Assembly: GCA_038093515.1 (NCBI GenBank)
Contig: JBBPSI010000139.1
Span: 1-64,000, forward strand
Direction of reading: 5' to 3'
DNA length: 64,000 nt
Source: Butyriboletus loyo
Taxonomy: Eukaryota > Basidiomycota > Agaricomycetes > Boletales > Boletaceae
The position numbers were made by a program, and so were the translations under genes. Below the pieces are notes generated by a model. That model made no database searches and was not told the origin of the DNA. It saw nothing but the letters and a program-made list of their open reading frames with translations. Positions 12,676 through 23,943 of this stretch are shown here, in pieces; the first letter of the stretch is position 1, and each line of letters begins with the position of its first letter.

Positions 12676-13108
12676 CGAAGCATCAACTGTCTTGAGCAGG
12701 TGTAAATACATTTCACGGATAAGAAATTAAAATTAAATGACACGGCTCAGCAGACAGATCCAAATATAGGGACCTTGTAACAGTGAGAAACTAGAAAGCA
12801 TGTAAGATCAACTTGAGACCAGGACATCAACAATGAAAACAAGAGGAAAGCATTGGTGTATATACCAGAAAGCGTGTACATGAATATCATGATAGACAGT
12901 TGAAGTGTGTGTTCTGTAATATGATAAGTTTGTCTGTTCCACAGAGGTAGGATGGGACTTCAGATGATACCAGTATCTGTTCCGGTATGCCCAGGATTGA
13001 GCAATGGATGACGGAGATAAATTCGAGTTTTATGAATGCCATATGAAGAATGGCTGCAGTCGTGTGATAAAGGACCACAAAAGCAATGAAATGGCAGACA
13101 ACATGATA
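12676..13108. other. AT-rich spacer, probable 3' UTR
   Basis: About 430 bp, AT-rich on the minus strand, directly after the stop codon of the gene ending at 13109. It looks like a 3' untranslated region plus the promoter of the downstream gene. No coding signal. Confidence 0.4.
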
Positions 13109-14422
13109 TTACCGCAGGATGTTTCCTTCCATTGAGACATCGAAGTCCTCGGGGTCGAAAGACAATGCATCAAAGTGAAGAGAGTCGAGCCTCATCTCAA
13201 AACTGAGATCGCTCAGACGACGTAGGGTAGATAAGTTGTCACCATGGTGGGTGTGAACTGCTTGACGATACCGCGACACAAGCTTTTGATCCGCACTTCC
13301 AAGGTCAGGGAAGTGTGCATCCGCGAATAATTTTTCCTCCATGGGAACATCTGGATAATTGGATGACAAGGTGGAAGTAGAAGTCGATGGCATGGAACTA
13401 CTATGGGTTGATGAGCACGGTGCCATTGCTGCCGTAGGTGCCGATGAAGGGTCATCTGGTGACAACGAAGAAAAAGAGAAAAGTCGGTGGAGTTCTCGGA
13501 CAGAGAATTTAGTATTCTTCTTCAAGGGAGGGCTTCGGGATACTGGTCTATTCAGCGCATCGTCGATCGTAAGAGTATTTGGGACCTCATTGAGGGACGG
13601 ATTCGTGTTGTTGTATCTGAGGTGTGGAAGGGATGACTGATTCTCGGCTGGGGGGATGTGGTGTGCTTCAGCGAGTGCAACTGAGGATGCTACGCGGACA
13701 GTGAATGAAGACTCCGGTCGTGAAGGTTTCGCAGGCTGGAAAACCTGGGAAAGCGACCGTGAATTATTCCGCGAGAGAGGCCCCTTCTCGGTAGGGGAGG
13801 CCGGGGGACGTTGCTCTGTCTGGTCCTGTTGTGAACGGATTTGCTCATGCATCCCCTTGAAAATCCCAGGCATGCTTTCGCTTGACGTCCAGAGTTCCTT
13901 CACATGGGTCCTGTGCGAGCCCTTTCCAACATTCTTTATCGACTGCAGGGCTTTGGTCGCCCGCGCCTTGAGCGTCTTGGAACGTTTAGCCTTTGTATTC
14001 TCCTCCAGGTCCGCGAGAGCCTCTCTGCTACGCTTCACCTTCACTACCTCGATGACATCTGAGTCCCGCCTTGCCTGAGATGGTTTATTTTCAATTATCT
14101 TGATGGCCTCCGGACGCTGTTTCTTCTCGAGCTTCTTCGAAATATGAACCCTCGGTCTTGGCTGGTGAACAGAGATACGACGAGCAATGGGGGGAGGTAT
14201 GTCCTGCTCGGATTGTTTCAAAAGGTAGGGAACGTCGAGAAAATGAATGTTGGGATTTGAAGGAAAGTCACCATTGTTTTCTGGCTGTTCGTCGGCATCG
14301 AAGCAGCACCATGGTGGGTTATCCAGCTGTTCTTCCTCTGGAGGGACGACAAAAACGTGAGGCATCCGCAAGTTAGACGACGGTCTGATTGATCGAGACG
14401 CGTGGGTCCTCAAGTTCGTCAT
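13109..14422 (-). CDS. Hypothetical Ser/Pro-rich, basic protein
   Basis: A single uninterrupted frame of 437 codons with no family I recognise. It begins MTNLRTHASRSIRPSSN. Residues about 90-170 are strongly basic (KKLEKKQRPEAIK, KRSREALADLEENTKAKRSK) and could be nuclear localisation signals. The middle is rich in Ser, Pro and Thr with many SP/TP dipeptides. The C-terminal end is more ordered (ADQKLVSRYRQAVHTHHGDN, LRRLSDLSFEMRLDSLHFD). The stop codon TAA overlaps a possible GT splice donor, so a further exon cannot be excluded, but the following DNA is AT-rich and UTR-like. It diverges from the tRNase Z gene across 241 bp. A low-complexity regulatory protein is a fair guess, no more. Confidence 0.6.
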   Translation of the reverse strand: MTNLRTHASRSIRPSSNLRMPHVFVVPPEEEQLDNPPWCCFDADEQPENNGDFPSNPNIHFLDVPYLLKQSEQDIPPPIARRISVHQPRPRVHISKKLEKKQRPEAIKIIENKPSQARRDSDVIEVVKVKRSREALADLEENTKAKRSKTLKARATKALQSIKNVGKGSHRTHVKELWTSSESMPGIFKGMHEQIRSQQDQTEQRPPASPTEKGPLSRNNSRSLSQVFQPAKPSRPESSFTVRVASSVALAEAHHIPPAENQSSLPHLRYNNTNPSLNEVPNTLTIDDALNRPVSRSPPLKKNTKFSVRELHRLFSFSSLSPDDPSSAPTAAMAPCSSTHSSSMPSTSTSTLSSNYPDVPMEEKLFADAHFPDLGSADQKLVSRYRQAVHTHHGDNLSTLRRLSDLSFEMRLDSLHFDALSFDPEDFDVSMEGNILR

Positions 14423-14663
14423 AACTGGTGTCGCGATTGTGCAGCAGTGGTGGGGAAATGATAAAGAGCGACTTGAAAGATCTCAAACTTGAGAAAAAAA
14501 GGAGCCAAGGCAGAATACTGCTCACCGAAACGAACTGAACAACCACAACGACAAGGAAGAAGAGCGCGTCAGCCACTCGCACAAACCAAGTGCTAGCTTA
14601 CTTTCCTTTTATGGATACCTGATCTAACCCGTGCTGCCCACAGCAAGCTCCTGGACTCTGACC

Positions 14664-16329
14664 ATGGCTAGGAACATGCAGATCACATTTCTAGGAACGT
14701 CTAGTGGAGGAGGACCTTCACCTTCACGCAATTGTTCGAGCCTTGGTCTGTCTAACTGTTTCCATGTCCTGCTCGGCTCATGCTGATAGGAGCATTCCAG
14801 TCGCGAACGTCATCGGAGACGGGACATTGTGGAGTACGCGGTATGCGGACTGACATAGGCATACCTTGATCAATTTGCGTTATAGTGGTGGATTGTGCAG
14901 AAGGCACTACCCGTCAGTTCTGTACCCAACCTCGTGGCAATGGCGAGGAGACGCTCCGAGCACAGAAAGTCACTAAACTCTTCGTGACCCACATGCACGG
15001 TAAAATGATTCTTTCTCATACCATCGTTTGACACGGTTCATGCCTGTTGTAGCTGACCATGTCATGGGCATTGTACCCTTTTTGCGTCATATCCTCTTTC
15101 CGCCAGCCACCGGGGATGGTTCGGAGACTCTCCCTCAGACTGCTACAAAACATGTATGTATCTTGCCTCTAACAAGGCTAGTGTGTCTCAATTTTTTTTT
15201 CATCGAGCCGCCTCGCATCGTCATTTATGGGCCAGCTGGCTTACGCACCTTTGTCCGCTCTATCCTTACGATGACCCTCACCAAGACTGCAGACACTTAT
15301 GCGGTATACGAGCTTCTGACACCTCAATGTCCACGAACACCTTGCGATGCCACATCCCTACATTCTAGTGAATGTCCAGGTTCGGATATTTTGTGCAACG
15401 AACAAGGCTTCTGGCAAGCATTCATTGCAGCCCGTGGTCGGCTTGGAGACATCATAGTTGATGCTGGGCCTATATCCCATCGAGGTTAGTTTCTGTCTGG
15501 AATGTTGGTATCCGATTCGAGTCTATTACCACAGCCCAGTAACGGTCACTTTGTATCAAATCTAGATCCATGTATCGGGTACATCATCAGAGAACCACAT
15601 TTCCCTAACCGAAAGCTTGCGATCCTGGGGGATACATATGACGCCTCGGCCATCGAGCCTCTCCTCAGATGTCCTCCGCCCTCGCTTCTGATACACGAAG
15701 CTACCGATGCATGTATACCTACCTCTGTGGATCCACAGGCACGCAGGAAGGAGGTTGTTGTTCAAGAGAAAGTGTTGGCGAGGGGACACTCAACACCGGC
15801 GATGGCAGGGGAGTTCGCAAAGCGTGTATGTGCCGAGCGGCTGGTGCTGAATCATATTGGGAGCCGGTGAGTAGTTATGCCTTGCCTGCTTGAGAGACCG
15901 GCAACGAAGCTGCTTGCGGACAGATTTCCTGCCCCGCGACAAGTGAAAAACGGGCATGACGTCCGCTTTGCTGTGATCGACGAGATTTCTCGACAAGCAA
16001 GCGAGACGTGGGGTATGGGAAATGCCCAAGTTGCGTTTGATTTCATGAGAATAAGTATAACGGCACCTTCAGTCCCTGCGATGCAAGTGGAAGAAGAAGT
16101 CGGAGAGGGCAGTGTCGGCGATCAGGTCAATGCAAGTGATATTGAAAACGGTGGTGCGGTTGGCTACACCGTTCGGCAATGGGGAAGTAGTGATACCAGG
16201 GATCGAAGAGGGGGTCGGGGAACGCGAGAGCGGGGGCGGGGGCGGGGGCGGGGCACGTGGGGTAGCTACAATGGGGAAATGAACAGAGATGGGATGGCGG
16301 GAAGGCGTGGGATGAAAAGTCGAAGCTAG
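14664..16329 (+). CDS. tRNase Z, short form (ELAC1-type), with Arg/Gly-rich tail
   Basis: Endonuclease that removes the 3' trailer of pre-tRNA; metallo-beta-lactamase fold. The start at 14664 (MARN) or the ATG at 14676 (MQITFLGTSSGGGPSPSRN) leads into the conserved N-terminus. The zinc-binding THMHADH motif is split by an intron, with TTRQFCTQPRGNGE shortly before it. Downstream are LAILGDTYDA, LLIHEATDA, ARGHSTPAMAGEFAKR and LVLNHIGSRF, the other metal and substrate motifs. After the catalytic domain there is a long extension ending in RGGRGTRERGRGRGRGTW and a basic end, stop at 16329. This tail is coded by a G-rich repeat (about 16213-16256) and is unusual for the short form as I know it. 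It could bind RNA. All catalytic motifs look intact. Confidence 0.88.
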
Positions 16330-16962
16330 ACAGAGGGAAGCAGATAACATCTGTCACCAAGTATCAACATATGAGTAGCTGGTAGGCGACTCGGCGAGGG
16401 CTAAAGCGGGCAGGTGCTGTGCACGTCGAGGCTGGGAAAAAGAATGCAGGACGGCGGGTGTTTTGATGAAAGTGGGTATCATAATCCATAGTGTGTGCCA
16501 CATCGGGGATTGTACTGCGATAAGACGTTGAGCCGCGTGAACATGAGGCAAGAATAGACGAGTGGGGAGTGGTGCAAGGAGGGGCAGGACGGGAGGGAGA
16601 AGGGGTAGGAGGACGGGGGGGATATCATATACATGTCGTCGTCGTCGGTGACAGTGGGGGAGAGGTATTTGTACATCTTTGGGGGGGCGGTCACATTCAG
16701 GTCACAGGACCAGACTCGGTAGGGGGGGAATCAGTCAGTGCGCTCCTGCCAAGTCGTCGTCCCTTGTCCTGCCTCGTTCACTTGTCTCCCTCTCACAGCC
16801 AGTCAACCAGCCAGTCCCCAGTCCCCATCCCCTCCCCACCCCGCCGTCCTTTCCTTTATTTTTCTTCCCTTTTCCCTCTCCCTCCCCACGCGCGCACATC
16901 GCCATCCTGATCCATCCCAATCTGCCTCCCGTCTCTCCCAACCATCAACCGTGCCTGTTCAG
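16330..16962 (+). promoter_or_regulatory. Intergenic region with CT-rich leader of GSK3
   Basis: The first part is the tRNase Z 3' flank. From about 16785 to 16962 the + strand is strongly pyrimidine-rich (runs such as CCTCCCCACCCC and CTTCCCTTTTCCCTC) and ends just before the GSK3 start codon. CT-rich tracts of this kind are common around transcription starts in filamentous fungi. No TATA box is obvious. No gene is supported here. Confidence 0.5.
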
Positions 16963-18653
16963 ATGGCCTCCAACGCTCCAATAAACGGCGTCAAACTGTC
17001 ACGTGAGTCTTTTTCTCCCCATTGTCCTCCCTCCCTCCTGTCCCTCGGCCTCCATATATGGTTTACCCGCCCTCTTCTTTCCGTCATCCCCCACTCGTTT
17101 TCTTCTCCCCTCACCTTGCACACCCTCCCCGCGCACATCAATGGAATCGGAAACTCACCTCCTCATAAATCAACTAGCCATCGACGACCCCCACAGGATC
17201 GTCAAAGTCGTTGCTTCAGACGGAAAGACCAGCGAGCAACGCGAACTCGCCTACACAAATTGCAAAGTCATCGGCAACGGCTCCTTTGGTGTCGTATTCC
17301 AGGCAAAACTTCTTTCAGACTCCTCCAAGGATACTGAAGAAATTGCTATCAAGAAAGTCCTTCAGGACAAGCGCTTCAAGGTGCCTGTTCCGTTTTGTCG
17401 GATCAATTTTTTTCCACCTTTTTTAAAAAACATTTCCCCTCTTCTTTTTTTACTACCCGAGGTACGTGTCATGCTAACCTGCTTGATTCTGCTCGACAGA
17501 ACCGCGAGCTACAAATCATGAGACTTGTCTCTCATCCAAACGTTGTCGACCTCAAAGCCTTTTTCTACTCCAACGGAGACAAGGTTGGCTTATGTGCGCC
17601 ATGTGGTCTGGCTAGCAATTCACCCCCACTTTAGAAGGACGAGGTTTATCTTAACCTTGTGCTCGAATATGTACCTGAAACCGTGTATCGCGCCAGTCGC
17701 CATTATTCCAAGCTCAAGCAGCCCATGCCCGCCCTTCAAATTAAACTGTACATGTATCAGCTCTTGCGTTCCCTGGCTTATATCCATTCGGTTGGCATCT
17801 GCCATCGTGACATCAAACCTCAGAACTTGCTCTTGAACCCCGCTACCGGGGTGTTGAAGCTGTGCGACTTTGGGTCAGCAAAGATTCTCGTGGCGGGCGA
17901 GCCCAACGTCAGTTATATTTGCTCGCGGTACTACCGCGCGCCAGAGCTTATTTTCGGAGCTACAAACTACACGACGAATATTGGTGAGTGCCGCCAAAAT
18001 TGCATGTGGTGCGCTTGATGTATCGCATGAACAGATATATGGTCGACGGGATGTGTGATGGCCGAGTTGATGTTGGGACAGCCGCTGTTCCCCGGCGAGA
18101 GTGGTATTGATCAGTTGGTGGAAATTATAAAGGTTCTTGGCACGCCGTCCCGGGAACAGATCAAGACGATGAACCCCAACTACATGGAACACAAGTTCCC
18201 GCAGATCAAACCCCATCCGTTCAACAAGGTCGGTGGGAGGGTGTCCCGCCACGCGGCGTATCTGATGGCGTTTTGTAGGTCTTTCGACCGCGTACTGCAC
18301 CTGAAGCGATAGATTTGGTCGCGAAGCTGCTCGAATACACTCCTGGAGCGCGGCTGAGCGCAGTGGAGGCAATGGTGCACCCTTTCTTTGATGAGTTACG
18401 TGGGGAAGGAGCGAGGATGCCTAACCAGAAGGAATTCCCACCCTTGTTCAACTTTACGCGAGAGGGTAAGCCGGATGGTTGGCGCATAAGAACGGGCGAC
18501 TGATGCATTGAATCTGCAGAGCTCTCTGTGCGGCCTGAGCTGAACCGACAGCTTGTACCACCACACTGCATACCCGAACTGCGCTCACGGGGCATCGACC
18601 TGGACACATTCGAGCCGATACCGTTGGAGCAGCTGAGGATCACGCTGGATTGA
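16963..18653 (+). CDS. GSK3: Glycogen synthase kinase 3 (GSK3/Skp1/Rim11-type)
   Basis: Cytosolic and nuclear Ser/Thr kinase of the CMGC group with many substrates in signalling and development. Exon 1 gives [13 protein letters not shown] and splices to [16 protein letters not shown]. The kinase domain shows the glycine loop ([13 protein letters not shown]), catalytic Lys ([13 protein letters not shown]), catalytic loop ([11 protein letters not shown]), CDFGSAK, and the activation segment [18 protein letters not shown]. The second Tyr of the RYYRAPE motif is the site phosphorylated in active GSK3. The C-lobe runs through [20 protein letters not shown] and ends in RITLD, stop at 18651-18653, about 395 residues. 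Six or more introns of 45-60 nt. An alternative start inside intron 1 (17142) would give a different N-terminus, but the spliced form agrees better with the family. Confidence 0.94.
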
Positions 18654-18913
18654 TGGTTCTGCAGCAGAAAGGAATGCGCCGAGTGTGTGTTTTATCTGAT
18701 TTGTGCGTATAGTATGATATCGAATTGCGAGCGACTCGCTGTGTGGATCGTCGTCGCTGTATTGTTAGTTTCAGGGGAGGGCGAGTGGCTATGTAATTGC
18801 GCGACTGATGGCGTGAACAACAACACGCGTGACAAACTCCCTTGCGCGATGCTTGCGTGCGACATGTGTCAAGGTCCGCCTCATCGAGATTGTCGTCGTG
18901 TCCACCCTCCGCC

Positions 18914-21103
18914 ATGCCTGTAGCAGCGAGCTCAGCTTCATATCAGTGTGACATCCTCCCCGCACCCCGCTTGGCTTCCTCGCTTCCCCCCGCTCAGCCA
19001 AACCGCTCTCCATCCCCACTTGAACCCAACAACCCCCCCACGGTCGTCCCAAAGATGTCCTCTCCCCAGCCCTCCCCCCGGAAGCTCTGTGTCCGACACC
19101 AGCGTACAGCAGACCAGGACACCAATCTCAAGCTTCAGCAGGTTCGTCGCTACTCACGCTACTTTCATCACTGCTCATCCGTCCCCGCAGGCCCTCGACT
19201 CCCTCCCCGAGCAGGAACGACAGGTCGTCAATTCCATCTGGTCCAACTTTTCCTCTTCCTCTCACCCCAGGAGGGAACTCATCCTCCAGGGCATACTCAC
19301 AATGTGTTGCTTCTCCCAACTCTCCCTTCTCACAGAGGAACTCAGCCACCTTATAAGAATAGACCCCTTCACCGTCCTCCCACGAGAAGTCTCTTTTAAG
19401 ATTCTTGCCAACCTCGACGCCACATCTCTTTGCCGTGCTGCCCAGGTCTCTCACCATTGGCACAGCCTTGCTGACGACGATATCCTCTGGCGTGAAATCT
19501 GCCAGCAGCACATTGGACAAAAATGCCTCAAGTGCGGCTGGGGCTTACCTATACTGGAACGCAGACGTCGAGTTCGTCCAAGCTCCGCGTCCCCCTTCAT
19601 GCCTCCCCCCTCTCCCCCTTCTTCTGCCAAGCGGGAGCTGGAAACCGCCAGGTCCTATCTTGATAGACCCCTGAAACGTCAGAGGTCTGATCATCATTCA
19701 TATTCATACAATCAACCGACGCCACCATCTTCATCCCGTGGCTCGGCCTCAACGTCACCATTACCTAGTTCAAGTCCCCAGCCAACCGACCTCCTCACCC
19801 CTTCTGCAAACACTCAACTAGACGCGATGACCCGTCCCTGGAAAGATGTCTACAGCGAACGCCTTACCGTTGAGCGCAACTGGCGCCGTGGTCGCTGTCT
19901 CGTCCGCACCCTGCGAGGTCATACGGATGGTGTCATGTGTCTTCAATTCAATGAAACACTCCAGCACCCATCCTTTCCCATCCTCATCACAGGCTCTTAT
20001 GATCGCACCGTACGCGTTTGGAACCTTGAAACCGGTGTCGAGGTCCGTTGTCTCAGAGGTCACACGAGCGCCATACGAGCACTCCAATTTGACGAGGCAA
20101 AGTTGATTACGGGAAGCATGGATCACACAATCCGCGTGTGGAATTGGCGCAAGGGAGAATGCATACGCACACTAGAGGGACACACCGAGGGCGTGGTCTG
20201 TCTTGATTTCGACGCAAACATCCTTGCCAGCGGCAGCGTTGACACGACCGTCAAGATATGGAACTCTTATACAGGGGAGGCGTTTACTCTTCGCGGACAC
20301 CATGATTGGGTAAATGCTGTGAGATTGTGGGATGCCTACGGGAGCGCAGGTTCGCCTGTCGATCCTTGTCGATCCACACTCAAAATCGAGACGGGTAAGA
20401 TGCTTTTCTCTGCTTCCGATGATGGGACCATCCGGCTTTGGGATCTCGCGAGACGAGCATGCATGCGTCAGTTTACTGGGCATGTTGGTCAGGTTCAGAG
20501 CCTACGAGTTCTCTACGTGGATGATGAGCCCGATGAAGATGATAGCTTGCGTGCATCAGACACCGTGCATGTGGTCGAGAATTCGTCTTTGGACGTCGTC
20601 CAGCCCTGTGAGGGGTCGAATACTGCCGATATCTGCACTGTCGTCACTCATGATGCGAGGAAGTCGAACGAAAGTACGGACGGTGCAAACCGCGCTGCGA
20701 GAAACTTGACAACCGATGGGATTGGCAAGCCTATGAAGAAGCCTGTGCTGATATCTGGGAGTCTGGACAACACGATCAAGGTGTGGGAGGTTGAGACGGG
20801 CAAAGTCATGCGGACTTTGTTTGGACACATCGAAGGCGTATGGGCAGTGGCGTGCGATAAACTCAGGCTTGCGAGCGGGAGCCACGACCGTACGATCAAG
20901 GTTAGTACATGAACTTTTGTCTCGTATTGATTGGTGCCGAACGCTTTGACTACCAGGTGTGGAACCGTGAAGAGGGTAGATGCACAGCCACGTTATTTGG
21001 GCATCGTGGAGCGGTGACCTGCATCGGTCTCGGAGAAGACAAGATTGTGTCTGGGAGTGATGACGGCGATGTTAGGATATGGAGCTTCAGTGACCATCAA
21101 TAA
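18914..21103 (+). CDS. MET30: F-box/WD40 protein, Met30/SconB type (SCF ubiquitin ligase)
   Basis: Substrate receptor of an SCF E3 ligase; in other fungi it controls sulphur assimilation by acting on Met4/CYS3-type activators. Exon 1 begins at 18914 (MPVAASSASYQ) and carries KLCVRHQRTADQDTNLKLQQ. A 49-nt intron joins it to ALDSLPEQERQVVNSIWSNF. The F-box is LPREVSFKILANLDATSLCR, followed by HIGQKCLKCGWGLP, a signature of this subfamily. A Ser/Pro-rich linker precedes WD40 repeats from about 19900, for example TGSYDRTVRVWNLETG, TGSMDHTIRVWNW and SASDDGTIRLWDL. An acidic insert (about 20515-20745) sits between repeats. The last repeats follow an intron at 20900-20956 and stop at 21103. Assignment rests on the N-terminal blocks as well as WD40 repeats. 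Confidence 0.88.
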
Positions 21104-21355
21104 CTTGGCCTTGTTCTTTCGTACCTTGTTGAATTTTGCTAGAATGCGGACTTGTCAATGAATACGCAGTGCTTTGCTTTGTCGTTTTGAACTCCACCAT
21201 TAGAGGACCACATATAGCTTTGTTCAGTGTCCCTTTGTCCTCCACATAATCCACCTTTGTCCACGATCAACAACATAGGTTGTATATCATGCGTCTGGCT
21301 GGCTTGCTCCTCCCTGTGCTTTCTATCTCTCTCCTAGATTGGTTGTCCGTCCATC

Positions 21356-22231
21356 ATGCCCTTCCCTTTCGCTCTCTCGCGCATGATCGTTCTCTGTAGG
21401 TGCATCAAACGTTCGTTCGTTCGTTCGTTAACAGTTTCACCTGTAGCCTTTATTGTTATTACCAACGTCGTCTCGTTGGTACTTTCCGTGGTCGCATTCC
21501 GTGAAAAGTCGGGCGGTGGTACGGTTCACGGTCAGGCTACTCACCAGAGAGTACCGAAGTGACATACATTTCCCAGTCTTTCAGGGCCTGGCCGTCTGCT
21601 TTGGTATCCTCACCCTATTAACTGTTATTGGTTGGTGAGTGGTCTGCTACCTTGGAATGTGCTCGCACCTACTTGGCTGTGATCAGCCTTTGTCATCAAT
21701 TCGCGAGTCGGGATGAAGAAGCAAGCAATACGAGGAACGTGGGCCTGTTTGGCGTCTGCGGGCTGCTCGGTTTTGGTATGGGCCCGTCACACGTTTCTCG
21801 TTCGCAACGTAGCGCTGACGCCTGTCTAGCGCTAGCCGTATCTTTGACCGTCCATGCACGGCAGGACCGTGGCACGGGTCTTTGCAACGATTTCGCGAGC
21901 GCGGGGAACCCCTGCTTCTCCGCAGGTGTACAGCTCGGCATGGCGTATGTCTCTCCTGTCCTTGGTAAGTCGACAAGTGCGTGATCCCGGGAGTCCAAAC
22001 TCACGGCTCGTTTGCGTATGATTAGCCTTGGTCGGCTTTATCATCTCGTGGATGGACAAGTTTCCCAATGCCGTCAAAGTGACAACGCGGTATCCGATTA
22101 CAAAGGCGCCTAGCTCCCATTTTGCAGCTTACGCGCATGACCTGGATGGAAGTTATACACGTCCGCCGGTCAAGACGTCCTCCAGATCACGGAACAATTC
22201 AAAGTGGAGTGACGTGCCATTGGATTGTTGA
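21356..22231 (+). CDS. Small four-helix membrane protein, MARVEL-like
   Basis: No exact family recognised. Exons join as MPFPFALSRMIVLF, SPVAFIVITNVVSLVLSVVA (helix 1), GLAVCFGILTLLTVIG (helix 2), NVGLFGVCGLLGFALAVSL (helix 3), a Cys-containing loop with GLCNDFASAGNPCFSAG, and a last helix (LVGFIISWMDKFP). A polar tail of about 45 residues follows and ends VPLDC at 22231. Four helices, a loop with two Cys before helix 4 and a hydrophilic C-terminus are the general layout of MARVEL-type proteins in fungi. Intron 1 is only 39 nt (21396-21434) and half of it is a GTTC microsatellite. The gene converges with RAD57. Confidence 0.6.
21411..21429 (+). repeat. GTTC tetranucleotide microsatellite in an intron
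   Basis: Nearly five consecutive GTTC units, immediately before the TTAACAG acceptor of a 39-nt intron in the four-helix membrane protein gene. Confidence 0.85.
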
Positions 22232-22385
22232 CCTTGCTGGCGGTTCTATCGTCGTGTATCCATATATTTCGGGGCTCTGGGACTGGTTCCTGGAGATCAC
22301 CCTTACATGTGTTTGTACCTTCATTTATAGGGAATATTAAAGTAGCACTCGTTTACTCTTTCACAATGTCGTCACGGAGCAAGCA

Positions 22386-23911
22386 TCATGCATTCGAGTC
22401 AGAATCTACATCGGGTGGGTCTATCTGACCGAATGCGTCATCTGGTAAAGCGTTTTGTGCCCAGAAACTGTCCCACTCGTCATCGTCGTCGGTCGGTCCG
22501 AGCTCGTTTTCCGATGTGGGTGGTCTACTGTCCTCAGCGATGGAACTATCAGCAACGTAACCAACGTCCAGCGGTGCGACGTTGTCCTTCTGTTTGTTGT
22601 CTGCTACAGCGGGGGTCGTTGTTGGGTGCTGATTCGCTCTTACATGCAACGCGGCTAATGAGACGGTGCTTCCTGGTATGACGGAGATGCCCTCTGCCGT
22701 GACGATATAGTCGCAGGATGCGGGTGAAGCTACCGAACTAAATACGACGGAGAGACGCCGAATCAGGACTGGCTGGTCATCGACCGGAGCGGTGGCTATT
22801 TGGGAGGTTGGGATTCTGCCAACAGCCGACCGCTTTTTTAGGGTCTCGCTCTCGTCGAAGTACCGCCTCCTGCCCGTTCGAGTGAGGAATATACGGGCAT
22901 TCACTTGGTTTGCCCACACGAGACCCAGGGCAGCTTCCTTCCGGTCTTCGCCGGGAATGCTGTCGGCTCGGCCGAACAGCCTGGACTGGTCCCGGTAGCT
23001 TATCACGTCGCCGCCTGGAGGAGGCTCGTCACGGTCGATGACGTCGATAACCTCATTCAGGACGAGCACTGCGATGCGGTATTTGTTTGCGAGAAGGTGT
23101 AGATGGGAAGAGATCTTAGAGATTTGGCGGGAGCGTTCGACGAGCGTTTTCGTACTAGTTTTTCCGACGGAATGGAAGAGCTCAGCGAGCGCGTCGATGA
23201 CGAGCAGTTTTAGTGGCTTTGAGGACGGGTCTTTGGACGCAGTGTCGATGTATTGCGGGAGGAATGTCGACAGGACATGGATGAGCCTGGGTATTGTGGG
23301 GGCCTGCACGGTTTGCACGTCTGAGAAAGTACAGAATGAGGAGGAGAGAAGGGCATGAGTGTCCAGAATTTGCTGTAGTCGCGATGTTTGAAGACGGGAG
23401 GCGATGGTGATGTAGCACGCGGAGCCCGATATGCCACCAAGGTCGTGGGGTAGCTGCACGAGGAGAGAGAGTTGAAGGGCGAGCTGAGTTTTTCCGGCAG
23501 CACTGGACGAGATGCTTCAACTTTTCCGAGACCCAGGGGACGGAGTTGCAACGACAATACCTCTCGCCAACGACTTCCCATACCATGCCGGTCATGATCC
23601 CACCCCCGAGGATGGAGTCGAGTTCAGAGCCACCTGTCGTGAAGGATTCATTGGAGTCGGACAAGAATGCTTGGAGTGGCCGAGGAGGTCGAGCGTGTTC
23701 CAGGCAGATGAGGGAAATGATCTTGCTGGCTTCGTGAGGGGGTATTTTGCACGCACGAGATATGTCGCCGGGAGTGGCGAGAAGGACGTCGAATATGTCC
23801 CCGAAACCACCTGAATAATGAACGTGCCATCTGTGCGAGTTAATCCCAGAAAATATGACAAGACCGACCTTTTGCGAGCACCGTCTTTTGCGTCGGGGAC
23901 AGAGTGGACAT
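22386..23911 (-). CDS. RAD57: RecA-family recombination protein Rad57
   Basis: Rad51 paralogue that assists Rad51 filament assembly in homologous recombination. The start at 23911 gives MSTLSPTQKTVLAK, and a 61-nt intron leads into GFGDIFDVLLATPGDISRAC. Then come FTTGGSELDSILGGGIMTG and, after another intron, the Walker A motif ESAAGKTQLALQLSLLVQL. Walker B is LKLLVIDALAELFHS. The RecA core continues to about 22700. The last 100 residues are acidic and Asp/Ser-rich (TDDDDEWDSFWAQNALPDD), stop at 22386. Rad57 is preferred over XRCC3 because of the N-terminal and Walker A context, but the two are closely related. Its start codon is 32 bp from that of COQ7 on the other strand. Confidence 0.85.
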
Positions 23912-23943
23912 CAACTCGACTGTCTCACGTCCACTTCTCCGCC
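23912..23943. promoter_or_regulatory. 32-bp divergent spacer between RAD57 and COQ7 starts
   Basis: Only 32 bp separate the two start codons, which point away from each other. Each gene's promoter must therefore lie partly inside the first exon or first intron of the other gene, or transcription starts very close to each ATG. Confidence 0.7.

Noticed and set aside
13359..14078. Plus-strand frames opposite the hypothetical protein at 13109-14422
   Set aside because: They are shorter, Ser/Arg-rich translations of the complement and have no motif.
17003..17521. Alternative GSK3 start inside intron 1
   Set aside because: The frame is open, but the spliced form from 16963 gives the N-terminus typical of the family.
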